The notes under the pieces were generated by a model. It was not told the origin of the DNA, ran no database searches, and worked only from the letters and a program-made list of their open reading frames with translations. Shown here piece by piece: positions 18,593-27,352 of a stretch of DNA of 49,053 nt (position 1 is its first letter; each line of letters begins with the position of its first letter). The stretch is from assembly GCA_016712275.1 (NCBI GenBank), contig JADJRI010000031.1, positions 1 through 49,053 on the forward strand. The letters run 5' to 3'. The translations under genes and the position numbers were made by a program. The stretch is from Planctomycetota bacterium. GTDB lineage: Bacteria > Planctomycetota > Phycisphaerae > UBA1845 > UTPLA1.

Positions 18593-19775
18593 ATGTCATT
18601 GTTTTCCAGTCTCTGCCTGGTTGTTTCTGTAGCAACGGCCGTTGCAGACGAACCAACAACCAAACCATCCCCTTCGCCGAGCGCTATACTCCGGCGAAAT
18701 CGACGCAGCTGTTCGCGAATTGGCCGAACGGTTGAAAAAGGGCGAAAACCCCGATCAAGCTTCCTTCGAACTCGGCTTTTGCCTGGTATTGCAGACCTTT
18801 GAAAAACTGGCCCAAGACCTCCATCGCTTCGGCTTCATGAACAAGAATCTCCCCCTGACAGGCCATCTCTTGCCGTTCGCAAATCTGTCATCGCTTCACA
18901 ACGAGAAACCGGAATCGATTTCATACGAACGTGCCCGACAAATCGTCTCCGATTGGGTCAACGGTTTGACCGCCGCCGAGGCGACACTGGCGAGGCTTCG
19001 CGGCGACTCCGTGAAGATGCCGATTCAAGTCGGCCGAATCCGCCTCGACATGAATGGCGACGGCGAGGCGACCGAGGACGAGTCGTTCTGGAAGCTGTTC
19101 GTTTCGATGAGCGGGCGGCCAATTGTTTTTGGCGAGGTCGAGCGGTTCGTCATCGGTTTCGACCGGGCTGACGTGGAATGGCTTCGCGGGTATTGCCACT
19201 TGATGGCGGGCATCGGAGATGTGGTACTGGCGTATGACTGGCACGAATTTTTTGATGCAACCGCGTCGCTCTTGTTCGCCAAGGCGCAAACACTCGGCGT
19301 TGCACTGGCCGATGCGCCGAAGGCTGAGTTGTTTGGCATGAATTCAGAATTTGCCGACGCCATTGCCGCAATACACCTCATGCGGTTCAAGGTGTCTGAC
19401 AAGGAGCGGCTGGCCAGCGCACTGAATCACTTCGAAGCGGTGATCGCCCAGAGCCGTCTGATGTGGAAGCTGATTCTGAGGGAAGCGGATAATGACAACG
19501 AGTGGATTCCGTCGCCGAAGCAAACATCGGCGCTCGCCGGCATGAATATCTCGGAAGTCCAGATTTCGGCATGGCACGACTTTCTAAACGAGACAGAGTC
19601 GGTGTTGAAAGGTAAGAAGCTGATTCCACATTGGCGATATCAGAATCGACATGGCAATCATGTCGAATCGACGGTCGGCGTAAACTTGCGCAAGGCGTTT
19701 TTGGAGCCGACTGACTTCGACATCGTTCTGATTGCCCACGGTGCGGGAGTTGCGCCATTTATCGAGAAGGGGTGA
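18593..19775 (+). CDS. secreted protein of unknown function, with one frameshift
   Basis: ATG 18593 gives a signal peptide, MSLFSSLCLVVSVATAVADE, followed by a Thr/Pro/Ser linker. Near 18680-18688 the frame must change: the continuing body reads ALYSGEIDAAVRELAERLKK, GFCLVLQTFEKLAQDLHRFG, then EATLARLRGDSVKMPIQVG and IRLDMNGDGEATEDESFWKL, an EF-hand-like DxNGDG stretch, and VEWLRGYCHLMAGIGDVVLA. Rejoined, the protein has about 393 residues. The first part looks like a TPR-type helical pair. I believe this is a conserved uncharacterised family, but I know no function for it. It follows dsbD by about 100 bases on the same strand. Confidence 0.72.
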
Positions 19776-20171
19776 ACTGATCTCAGAAGAAACCTTCTGG
19801 CAGATTCAACGGGTCTTTCAGGGGAACTTCATGTTGTTCGCGATGTGGGTGAATTGATCCCCCTCCGCGGCCTGTTGCCGACGTCGATGCCATGAAGGCT
19901 TTTGACCGTGGCTGGTTCGATTGCATTTCTCGGGTCGTGCTAAAACTCCGTTTTCGCAGATAATTCGGCACTGGTAAAGTTTGATAAAACTCCACAGCCG
20001 GAGGCGGCTGTGCCACATCAAACTTTACCCGTACCGAAAATTCCCATCGGCGGGCGTTTCCGGATTGGGCTTTGTATCTGTGCGATTCGACCGGTATCGT
20101 ACCCGCGCTGACTATGTCGCGCGAAATCGATTGACGCCGCCGCCCGGCGGATACAGGAAACGTACAGGAAT
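19776..20171. other. intergenic region before the antiporter gene
   Basis: About 400 bases without a supported gene. Apart from the nested palindrome at 19973-20029 I see nothing distinctive. Confidence 0.5.
19973..20029. repeat. nested palindromic element
   Basis: Perfect 13-bp outer arms, GGTAAAGTTTGAT at 19973-19985 and ATCAAACTTTACC at 20017-20029, enclose a second perfect hairpin with 8-bp arms CACAGCCG (19993-20000) and CGGCTGTG (20005-20012) around GAGG. The two-level fold and size suggest a mobile or dispersed palindromic element (REP or MITE-like) rather than a simple terminator. A similar design lies at 27218-27305. Confidence 0.75.
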
Positions 20172-21968
20172 ATGGAGCCGAAACTCGCAGAATCCGGATT
20201 ACTTGCCCTGGCAATCATCATTGTCGCCGGATCGGCCGCGCAGTGGATTGCATGGATCATTCGACTGCCCTCCATCCTGCTGCTTTTGCTGGCGGGGCTT
20301 GCGCTGGGGCCCGGCTTGGGCTGGGTCAATCCCGACGAGATATTCGGAAACCTGCTGCTGCCGTTTGTTTCCATCGCGGTTGCGCTCATTCTTTTCGAGG
20401 GCGGCCTGAGCCTGAATCGCCGCGAGCTGAAAGGCGTGGGCGTTGTTGTCACACTTCTCGTAACCGTCGGCGTGGCGATTACAGGGGTGCTGCTGGCCGG
20501 TGCGGCCTACTGGGTACTGGGGCTTGAACTGCGATTGGCCGCCCTTCTCGGCGCGATTCTCACGGTGACCGGCCCCACGGTGGTGCTACCGCTTTTGGCC
20601 TACATCAAGCCGCGCGGGCGCGTCGCCTCGGTTTTGAAATGGGAAGGCATTCTCGTTGACCCGATCGGCGTTCTCATCGCGGTTCTGGTTTTTGAGGCGG
20701 TGACAACGGTCGAGCATGGCGAGCTTGGGCGGCAGGTCGCCATCGCCATCGGCAAGACGATCGTCATCGGCGGCGGGCTTGGGGCCGTGGTGGCCTGGGG
20801 GCTGGCGATATTGCTTCGCCGAAACTGGGTACCGGATCAATTGGAGCCGGCCGTGGCGCTGATGCTTGTTGTCGCCGCGTTTGTCGGGGCGAACCATATT
20901 CAAGCCGAGTCCGGGCTGATGGCCGTCACGGTCATGGGCATTGTGCTGGCGAATCAGCGCCGGGCGGATGTCCATCGTATTACGGAGTTCAAGGAGCACC
21001 TGCGCGTTTTTCTGATTTCCGCCGTGTTTATTGTCTTGAGCGCGCGGCTTCGGCGGGAGGATATTTTTGCGCTAAGATGGGAGGCGTTCGCTTTTTTTGG
21101 AATCTCGGCGTTTCTTGTGCGCCCGCTGGCCGTCGCCGCGTCGACCATCGGTTCGGGCATGTCGTCGGCCGAGCGCGCTTTCATGGGTTTCATGGCGCCG
21201 CGCGGCATTGTGGCGGCAGCCGTCACTTCGGTGTTTGCCATTACGCTCGAAGGCCTGGGAGTTGAACAAGCGCGGCTGCTGCCGCCGGTGGTGTTTATCA
21301 CCATTATCTGCTCAGTGTTGCTGTACGGTCTATTGGGCGGGCCGTTCGCGCGATTATTGAAACTGGCCGATCGCGATCCGCAGGGCATGCTGGTGGTGGG
21401 GGCCAACCCGCTGGCCCGCCAAATTGCCAAGTTGCTGGGCGGCATGAACATTCGCACCGTGCTGATCGACGCCAATCGGGAACTGATCGAGACCGCGCGC
21501 ATGCAGGGCCTTGAAACATTGCACGCCAATGTCGTGTCGGGTGACATTTCTGACGTCATCGAACTTCATGGCATTGGACGACTCATCGCGCTGACGCCCA
21601 ACGACGAAGTGAACATGCTGGCGATGCAGCGATTCGCGCGGAACTTCGGCCAAGCCGGGGTGTATCGCCTGCCGCCGAAAAAGGCCGAAAAAGGCCGCGC
21701 GGCCCCCGGTGATGTTCGCCTTCACCGATTGTTGTTCGAGGCGGACGCCTCTTATTCGCGCATTTCGGAACTGCTGGCCAAGGGCGCGGTCGTTCGGGCG
21801 ACCAAGTTGTCGGATGAATTCGACTATGGGGCCTATCGGTCACACAATTCCGGATTCATACCGCTGCTCATTGTTTCGGGAAAAAACAAAGTGAGCGTTG
21901 TCACCGCTGATGCCGCGCCGGAACCCGGCGCGGGCGACACCGTTGTGTCGCTGGCCATGCCGACCTGA
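20172..21968 (+). CDS. CPA1-type cation:proton antiporter with TrkA-N domain
   Basis: A 598-residue inner-membrane protein. The first ~395 residues hold about a dozen hydrophobic helices with NhaP/CPA1-type segments: LPSILLLLLAGLALGPGLG, ALILFEGGLSLN, the core GAILTVTGPTVVLPLL, and KWEGILVDPIGVLIAVLVFE with the paired acidic residues used for ion exchange. The rest is a cytosolic TrkA-N/RCK-like Rossmann domain (GMLVVGANPLARQIAKLLGG, then VLIDANRELIETARMQGL) that probably gates transport in response to NAD(H) or another nucleotide. It likely exchanges Na+ or K+ for H+. It ends 22 bases from the convergent CxxC gene. Confidence 0.91.
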   Translation: MEPKLAESGLLALAIIIVAGSAAQWIAWIIRLPSILLLLLAGLALGPGLGWVNPDEIFGNLLLPFVSIAVALILFEGGLSLNRRELKGVGVVVTLLVTVGVAITGVLLAGAAYWVLGLELRLAALLGAILTVTGPTVVLPLLAYIKPRGRVASVLKWEGILVDPIGVLIAVLVFEAVTTVEHGELGRQVAIAIGKTIVIGGGLGAVVAWGLAILLRRNWVPDQLEPAVALMLVVAAFVGANHIQAESGLMAVTVMGIVLANQRRADVHRITEFKEHLRVFLISAVFIVLSARLRREDIFALRWEAFAFFGISAFLVRPLAVAASTIGSGMSSAERAFMGFMAPRGIVAAAVTSVFAITLEGLGVEQARLLPPVVFITIICSVLLYGLLGGPFARLLKLADRDPQGMLVVGANPLARQIAKLLGGMNIRTVLIDANRELIETARMQGLETLHANVVSGDISDVIELHGIGRLIALTPNDEVNMLAMQRFARNFGQAGVYRLPPKKAEKGRAAPGDVRLHRLLFEADASYSRISELLAKGAVVRATKLSDEFDYGAYRSHNSGFIPLLIVSGKNKVSVVTADAAPEPGAGDTVVSLAMPT

Positions 21969-21990
21969 GCCGGATGCGGCGCAAACACAC

Positions 21991-22821
21991 TTATGATTTG
22001 GATGCGCGCCGCTTGCGGGCGGCGGCCTTGCGAATTTCCGCGAGATTGGGGTGGTGAAGGCATGTGCCGGCAAACTGCTGCGAGCCCGCCAACTCGGCAA
22101 AATAGGCACTTCTGTCTTCGGCTTTCTTTTGTCCGCCCGACGGAGCTGCCGCCATGTTTTTTAGAGCGTGGCGGACTCTTTTTTCGAGCTTGATGCCGGC
22201 CTTGGCGCATGAGGCAATTGCTTTTCGCCAGATATCCTGCTTGACGTGGTGCGATTGAAGGTGTTCGCGTGCGGCGCCGACCGCGTTGTCCAAGGCGCCC
22301 AGGATGCGGTTGGTCTGCACGATTTGCTTGGCGATTGCTTTCGGCGATGCGGATTCGGCCAATTCAGGAAGGCGTCCGGCCTGCGATGTCGCGATGCGGG
22401 TGCGCTCAAGAATGACGAACGGTCGCAGGGGCTGGGGGACGAAGTTGTAAGTAATCCAGCCGGACCCGGCGCAAAAGTCGCAACTAACCGCACCAAGCGC
22501 AACGCACGGTTCGCAGGGATCGCCCCTCATGCCGATGCCGCGCCCACGGCACGCCGCGCACGCAACGATTCCACCCTTGCAGCCCATGCACGGATAGACC
22601 GCGAAGCCGTGGACCAGTTTCTGCGTGAGTGATTTTCCGATGCGCTTGGACAACCACGCCACCAGATCGTGCCGACAAAGCGACAAATCATGCTGCGCCG
22701 CGCTGGCGAAACGGCGAACGGCCGCGCCGATTTTATCGCCGCGCAATTCGCCCGCCACGAGCTCAATCACACGGTCCACCGAGGACGAAACGGCCTCTGA
22801 ATCCACATTCCGGTCAGCCAC
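21991..22821 (-). CDS. protein with DnaJ-like CxxC zinc-binding motifs
   Basis: About 276 residues from GTG 22821, chosen because GGAG lies seven bases upstream and the far longer frame to 23034 overlaps glnS; ATG 22836 is an alternative. In the middle are four CxxC pairs: CMGC, CAAC, CEPC and CDFC, with the CxxCxGxG look of the DnaJ zinc-finger domain (CAACRGRGIG, CDFCAGSG). The N-terminal ~90 residues are helical, and the C-terminus is Lys/Arg-rich (RKAAARKRRASKS). No J domain is present. Such modules can bind unfolded protein or mediate contacts, but the role here is unknown. It is divergent from glnS. Confidence 0.75.
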   Translation of the reverse strand: MADRNVDSEAVSSSVDRVIELVAGELRGDKIGAAVRRFASAAQHDLSLCRHDLVAWLSKRIGKSLTQKLVHGFAVYPCMGCKGGIVACAACRGRGIGMRGDPCEPCVALGAVSCDFCAGSGWITYNFVPQPLRPFVILERTRIATSQAGRLPELAESASPKAIAKQIVQTNRILGALDNAVGAAREHLQSHHVKQDIWRKAIASCAKAGIKLEKRVRHALKNMAAAPSGGQKKAEDRSAYFAELAGSQQFAGTCLHHPNLAEIRKAAARKRRASKS

Positions 22822-22958
22822 GTTTTGACTCCTCATTCTCCAAGAAGGGGTATCGCATGGTGTTCGGAAGCCGCGCTGTGTAACCGGCGAAGACGAAATT
22901 GTCGAGAGTAGGAGCGCAAATGGAGCATTTCGCGCCGATAGGACCGGCCTCGCGGGCT

Positions 22959-22986
22959 TTGCGATTTGGCCTGAATCCCACATAAT
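22959..22986 (+). promoter_or_regulatory. possible sigma-70-type promoter of glnS
   Basis: TTGCGA at 22959-22964 and CATAAT at 22981-22986 are separated by 16 bases. They match the -35 and -10 consensus at four and five of six positions. A start of transcription near 22993 would leave a leader of about 28 bases containing the AGGAA ribosome site before ATG 23021. Confidence 0.4.
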
Positions 22987-23020
22987 TAATCCAGACAACC
23001 ACAAACAGGAATCGCCGAAT

Positions 23021-24802
23021 ATGACCGAAATCAACGAAAAGCCGACTCATTTCATCCACGAGATCATTGATGCCGACAACGCGGCGCTCAAGTGGGGCGC
23101 TTGGCCGAATTCGGGCACGCCGAAAGTGCAAACGCGCTTTCCGCCGGAGCCGAACGGCTATTTGCACATCGGCCATGCGAAGAGCATCTGTCTGAATTTC
23201 GGGCTGGCGGAGCAATATAGCGGGCAATGCAATCTGCGATTCGACGATACGAACCCGGCCAAAGAAGAAGAGGAGTATGTACGGAGCATCGTCGAGGACG
23301 TGCGCTGGCTGGGGTTTCGATGGCCGGGCGCGCGGGAGGATGATCCGAAGGCGGGCGTTATTTTCTCGTCCAACTACTTTCAACAGATGTATGACTGGGC
23401 CGTGCGGCTGATTGAAAAGGGCAATGCTTATGTCTGCGATCTGACGGCCGATGAAACGCGCGCCCACCGCGGAACACTGACGCGGCCGGGCAAGGACAGC
23501 CCATTTCGCGGCCGAAGCGCGGCTGAAAATCTCGATTTGTTTGCGCGCATGGCCAAGGGCGAGTTTCCCGACGGCTCGCGCACGCTTCGTGCGAAGATCG
23601 ACATGGCCTCGCCGAATTTGAATTTGCGCGATCCGGTGATGTATCGCATACTGCACGCATCGCACCATAACACCGGCGACACATGGTGCGTCTATCCGAT
23701 GTACGACTGGGCGCATGGACTGGAAGACGGCATCGAAGGCATCACGCATTCGATCTGCACACTGGAATTTGAGAACCACCGGCCGCTCTATGATTGGTTT
23801 ATCGAGGCGATCAATGAAGAGGAGCCGGCCGAGCGGCGAATACACCATCCGCAACAGATCGAATTCGCGCGGCTGGAGCTGACCTATACGGTGATGAGCA
23901 AGCGCAAGCTGCTTGATCTGGTGAAAGAGGGGCGCGTCAACGGCTGGGACGATCCGCGCATGCCGACGATCAGCGGGCTGCGGCGTCGCGGCTATACGCC
24001 TGAAAGCCTGCGCGCTTTTTGCGCTGATATCGGCGTTGCGAAGTTCAACAGCGTGATCGACCATGTGCGGCTGGACAACGCCGTTCGCGAGCATTTGAAC
24101 AAGACTGCGCCGCGGCGGATGGCGGTGCTTAGGCCGCTAAAGCTGGTCATTACGAATCTTCCGGCGGGGTCGAGCGAGCAACTCGACGCGATCAACAATC
24201 CCGAAGATGCGGCGGCCGGCACGCGCAAAGTCACCTTTTCAAACACGCTGTACATTGAGCGCGACGATTTCATGGAGACGCCACCGAAGGGGTACTTTCG
24301 GCTGTTTCCCGGCAACGAAGTTCGGCTGCGCTATGCGTTCTTCGTGAAATGCACCGGCTGCGTCAAGGACCCAGCGACCGGCGAAGTGACGGAAGTTCAT
24401 TGTACTTATGACCCGGCCACGCGTGGCGGGGATTCGCCGGACGGCCGCAAGGTGAAGGGGACGATTCACTGGGTGAATGCGGGCGATGCGATTGATGCGG
24501 AGGTTCGCCTGTACGATCATCTTTTCAAATCGCCGGAGCCCGAGCGTGTGCCGGAGGACGGGCACTATTTTGACAACCTGAATGAGGCGTCGCTGACCGC
24601 CTTAACGGGTTGCAAACTGGAGCCGAGCCTGGCCGGGGCGGCGTGCCGGCGCGATGCGCACGGGACTCTCGCGCCCGATCGGTTTCAATTCGAGCGGCAT
24701 GGATATTTTTGCGCGGACGCGGACAGCGCTCCGGGACGGCTGGTGTTCAATCGGACGGTTTCGCTGAGGGATACATGGGCGAAGGAACAGAAGAAGAAAT
24801 AG
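23021..24802 (+). CDS. glnS: glutaminyl-tRNA synthetase
   Basis: A 593-residue class I synthetase that attaches glutamine to tRNA(Gln). The N-terminus reads FPPEPNGYLHIGHAKSICLN with the HIGH motif at 49-52 and a following RFDDTNPAKE. The KMSKS-type loop is VMSKRKLLDL at about 291-300. The GlnRS-type active-site sequence includes DWAHGLEDGIEGITHSICTL near 229-248. The C-terminal anticodon-binding barrels are complete. Direct GlnRS implies this organism need not rely only on the Glu-tRNA amidotransferase route. The frame is intact. Confidence 0.97.
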   Translation: MTEINEKPTHFIHEIIDADNAALKWGAWPNSGTPKVQTRFPPEPNGYLHIGHAKSICLNFGLAEQYSGQCNLRFDDTNPAKEEEEYVRSIVEDVRWLGFRWPGAREDDPKAGVIFSSNYFQQMYDWAVRLIEKGNAYVCDLTADETRAHRGTLTRPGKDSPFRGRSAAENLDLFARMAKGEFPDGSRTLRAKIDMASPNLNLRDPVMYRILHASHHNTGDTWCVYPMYDWAHGLEDGIEGITHSICTLEFENHRPLYDWFIEAINEEEPAERRIHHPQQIEFARLELTYTVMSKRKLLDLVKEGRVNGWDDPRMPTISGLRRRGYTPESLRAFCADIGVAKFNSVIDHVRLDNAVREHLNKTAPRRMAVLRPLKLVITNLPAGSSEQLDAINNPEDAAAGTRKVTFSNTLYIERDDFMETPPKGYFRLFPGNEVRLRYAFFVKCTGCVKDPATGEVTEVHCTYDPATRGGDSPDGRKVKGTIHWVNAGDAIDAEVRLYDHLFKSPEPERVPEDGHYFDNLNEASLTALTGCKLEPSLAGAACRRDAHGTLAPDRFQFERHGYFCADADSAPGRLVFNRTVSLRDTWAKEQKKK

Positions 24803-24814
24803 GGGTTCGTTGAC

Positions 24815-25386
24815 TTGGACGCGAACCCATTGCCGCAATTCTTCGCGACCCACGGTGCCTTTCGCACGTGGCTGAAGCGGAACCACGCGAAGGCGGGCGA
24901 ACTGATTGTCGGCTATTACAAGAAAGGCACCGGCATACCCAGCATCACGTGGCCGGAGTCGGTGGCCGAGCGCTTTGCTTTGGGTGGATCGATGGGATTC
25001 GTCGGAGCCACGATGCCGACAGCTATACGGTTCGTTTTACGCCGCGGCGAAAGAACAGCCAGTGGAGCGCGGTGAATATCCGGCTCGTTGCCGAGTTGGA
25101 GGCGAAGGGAAAAATGACCGATGCGGGCCGGGCCGTTTTTGCGGCGCGGCCAAACCCGGAATCGAACGGCTACACACACACGAAACGCGAGGGAGCACTG
25201 AGCCGGGCATTTCTTGCGAGATTTCGGAAGAACAAGATTGCATGGGCGTTCTTTGAAAGGCAGCCGCCGGGCTATCGCAAAAGCGCCGCGTGGTGGGTGA
25301 TGAGCGCGAAGCGGGACGCCACGCAGGAGCGGCGGCTGGTGAAACTGATGGAGTCCTGTCTGGCGGGCAAGCGTCTCATGGCGTAA
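24815..25386 (+). CDS. YdeI/OmpD-associated family protein, with one frameshift
   Basis: The probable start is TTG 24815, 13 bases after glnS. The N-terminus FRTWLKRNHAKAGELIVGYY and PSITWPESV fits the family; then the frame changes at about 24970 to ALCFGWIDGIRRSHD, the most conserved block of YdeI-like proteins, followed by SYTVRFTPRRKNSQWSAVNI and FLARFRKNKIAWAFFERQPP, ending YRKSAAWWVMSAKRD. One missing base rejoins them to about 190 residues. The family is small and cytosolic; the biochemical activity is not settled, and links to peptide-antibiotic resistance have been suggested for relatives. Confidence 0.86.
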
Positions 25387-25438
25387 GAATGTGCGGGCGA
25401 GTCATTGACGGCCGCGAGATTGAGGCGCTATTCACTCC

Positions 25439-27212
25439 ATGTTCCGAATCCGACAGATCACAAGCCCTTCGTTGCCGGTGAATCAGCGGGAGATTCAGCA
25501 GGTCTTGCGCATGGCCGGCGAACGCCTCCCGGATTGCCCGACTCGGAGACCTCCGCGCTTCCGGAAAAGCTGAGCAATCCGCTGAAGTACAAGTTTCGAA
25601 CGATGCTCTTTGTGGCCGACGACTTGCACGGAACCGTGCGGGGGTTCGCGATCGTCTCTCACGCGCCGGATGTCTCCTTTTGCGTGCTCGACTTGCTCGT
25701 TAGCGCGCGGGAATCGTCCACAGGCGGCGTCGGCGGAGCACTCTACTCGCGCGTGCGGGAAATTGTGCGCAGCCTGAAAGTGACAGGGTTGTTCTTTGAG
25801 TGCCTGCCCGATGACCCGGCCGCCTGCTCCAAGCGGAATTTGCGACCGCCAACGCGCGTCGGCTGCAATTCTATGAGCGATTCGGGGCGCGGCCGATCAT
25901 CCATACCGGCTACGAAACACCGCTCAAGCCGGGCGACATGGATGTTCCACACCTCGTTTTCGACGATCTTGGCAGCGGCGTGCCGCTTGGGCCGTCGAAC
26001 TTGCGCAAGATCGTTCGGGCCATTCTTGAACGAAAATATGAAAAGCTGTGTCCGCCGGACTATGTCGATCGTGTCGTCAAGTCCATTCGCGATGACCCCA
26101 TCCAACTGCGGCCGCCGAAATATGGTCCGCCGAAACCGATCGCCGCTCCGAAATCCCAGGCGCGGGCCGTTGCGCTTGTGGTCAATGACCGGCATGAGAT
26201 TCATCATGTGCGGGAGCGCGGCTATGTCGAGTCGCCGGTTCGGATCAAGTCCATCCTCGCGGGAATTGAGCCGACCGGCCTATTCTTTCGCGTGCAACCC
26301 AAGCCTTTCGCCGAGGCGCACATTCGCGCCGTGCATGACCGGGCGCTGTTGGACTATCTCAAACGGGCCTGCGCATCCGTTCCGCCGGGGCAGTCGCTCT
26401 ATCCCTACGTGTTTCCGATTCGCAATCAGACCAAGCCGCCGGAAGACCGGGCCTATGCGGCCGGCTATTACTGCATCGACACCTTCACCCCGCTCAATCG
26501 CAACGCATGGCACGCCGCGCGCCGCGCGGTGGATGTCACGCTCACGGCAGCGGAGATGGTGCTTGAAGGCCAACCGCTCGCATACTCGCTGGTTCGCCCA
26601 CCAGGACATCATGCGGAGCATCGGGTCTTCGGCGGATTTTGCTATTTCTGCAATGCGGCCGTGGCCGCGCATTATTTCTCCAGGCACGGGAAAGTTGCGA
26701 TCCTCGATGTCGACTATCATCATGGAAACGGGCAGCAGGATATTTTCTATTCGCGAAGCGACGTCTTGACGGTGTCGATCCATGGGCACCCCAGGTTCGC
26801 GTATCCTTTCTTCACGGGCTTTGCGGAAGAGAAGGGAAAGGACGCGGGCGAGGGATTTAATCTCAATCTGCCGCTGGGCGAAAAGGTCCACGGGGAGGCT
26901 TATCGGCGTGCCTTACGCAAGGCGCTTCGCGCGATTAGGGAATATGACCCCGTGTTTCTGGTTGTTTCGCTCGGGCTTGACACCGGCAAGGCCGACCCGA
27001 CCGGCACATGGTCGCTCGTTGCGAAGGATTTTGAAGCGAACGGTCGGCTCATTGGCGAGATGCGCCTGCCGACGCTTGTTGTTCAGGAGGGCGGCTATCG
27101 CACCGGCCAATTGGGCACGAACGCAGCGGCGTTTTTCAGCGGACTGGTCGCGGGCTCACAATCAACGTCGAAGCCGGGTTCGGCAAACAAGCGGCCCCGT
27201 CGTCGCAGTTAG
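25439..27212 (+). CDS. GNAT acetyltransferase - HDAC-like deacetylase fusion, with two frameshifts
   Basis: Starting at ATG 25439 (MFRIRQITSP) the protein changes frame near 25528 and near 25822, each equivalent to one missing base; rejoined it has about 590 residues. The first ~190 residues are GNAT-like: VNQREIQQVLRM, then FVADDLHGTVRGFAIVSHAP, FCVLDLLVSARESSTGGVGG and ATANARRLQFYERFGARP, the typical end of a GNAT domain. The rest is an arginase-fold class II HDAC/acetylpolyamine amidohydrolase domain: LVRPPGHHAEHRVFGGFCYF, the metal-binding ILDVDYHHGNGQQDIFY (about 26700-26750) and SLGLDTGKADPTG. Acetylation and deacetylation activities in one chain suggest a reversible switch on a small molecule or protein lysine; the substrate is unknown. 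Confidence 0.86.
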
Positions 27213-27217
27213 AGCGG

Positions 27218-27305
27218 TTCACGATTGATTGTTGCACCGCCGTCCCGGCGGTGCATTCTCAGGCGAGACGCCTGAGCCACAGCGCCGGACTCACACAATC
27301 GTGAA
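27218..27305. repeat. complex nested palindrome between convergent genes
   Basis: Outer arms TTCACGATTG (27218-27227) and CAATCGTGAA (27296-27305) are perfect complements. Inside are two perfect hairpins: 27234-27254 with 9-bp arms around TCC, and 27258-27276 with 8-bp arms around AGA. It lies between the HDAC gene and the oligopeptidase gene, so it may end both transcripts. No T-tract is present, and the layout resembles the element at 19973-20029. Confidence 0.72.
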
Positions 27306-27352
27306 ATGCAATAGTCCTATCGAAATTTCTATTTACGGCACAATCCGGCGCA

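Noticed and set aside
22814..24094. 426-codon minus-strand frame opposite glnS
   Set aside because: Antisense of GlnRS; Arg/His-rich product with no recognisable domain.
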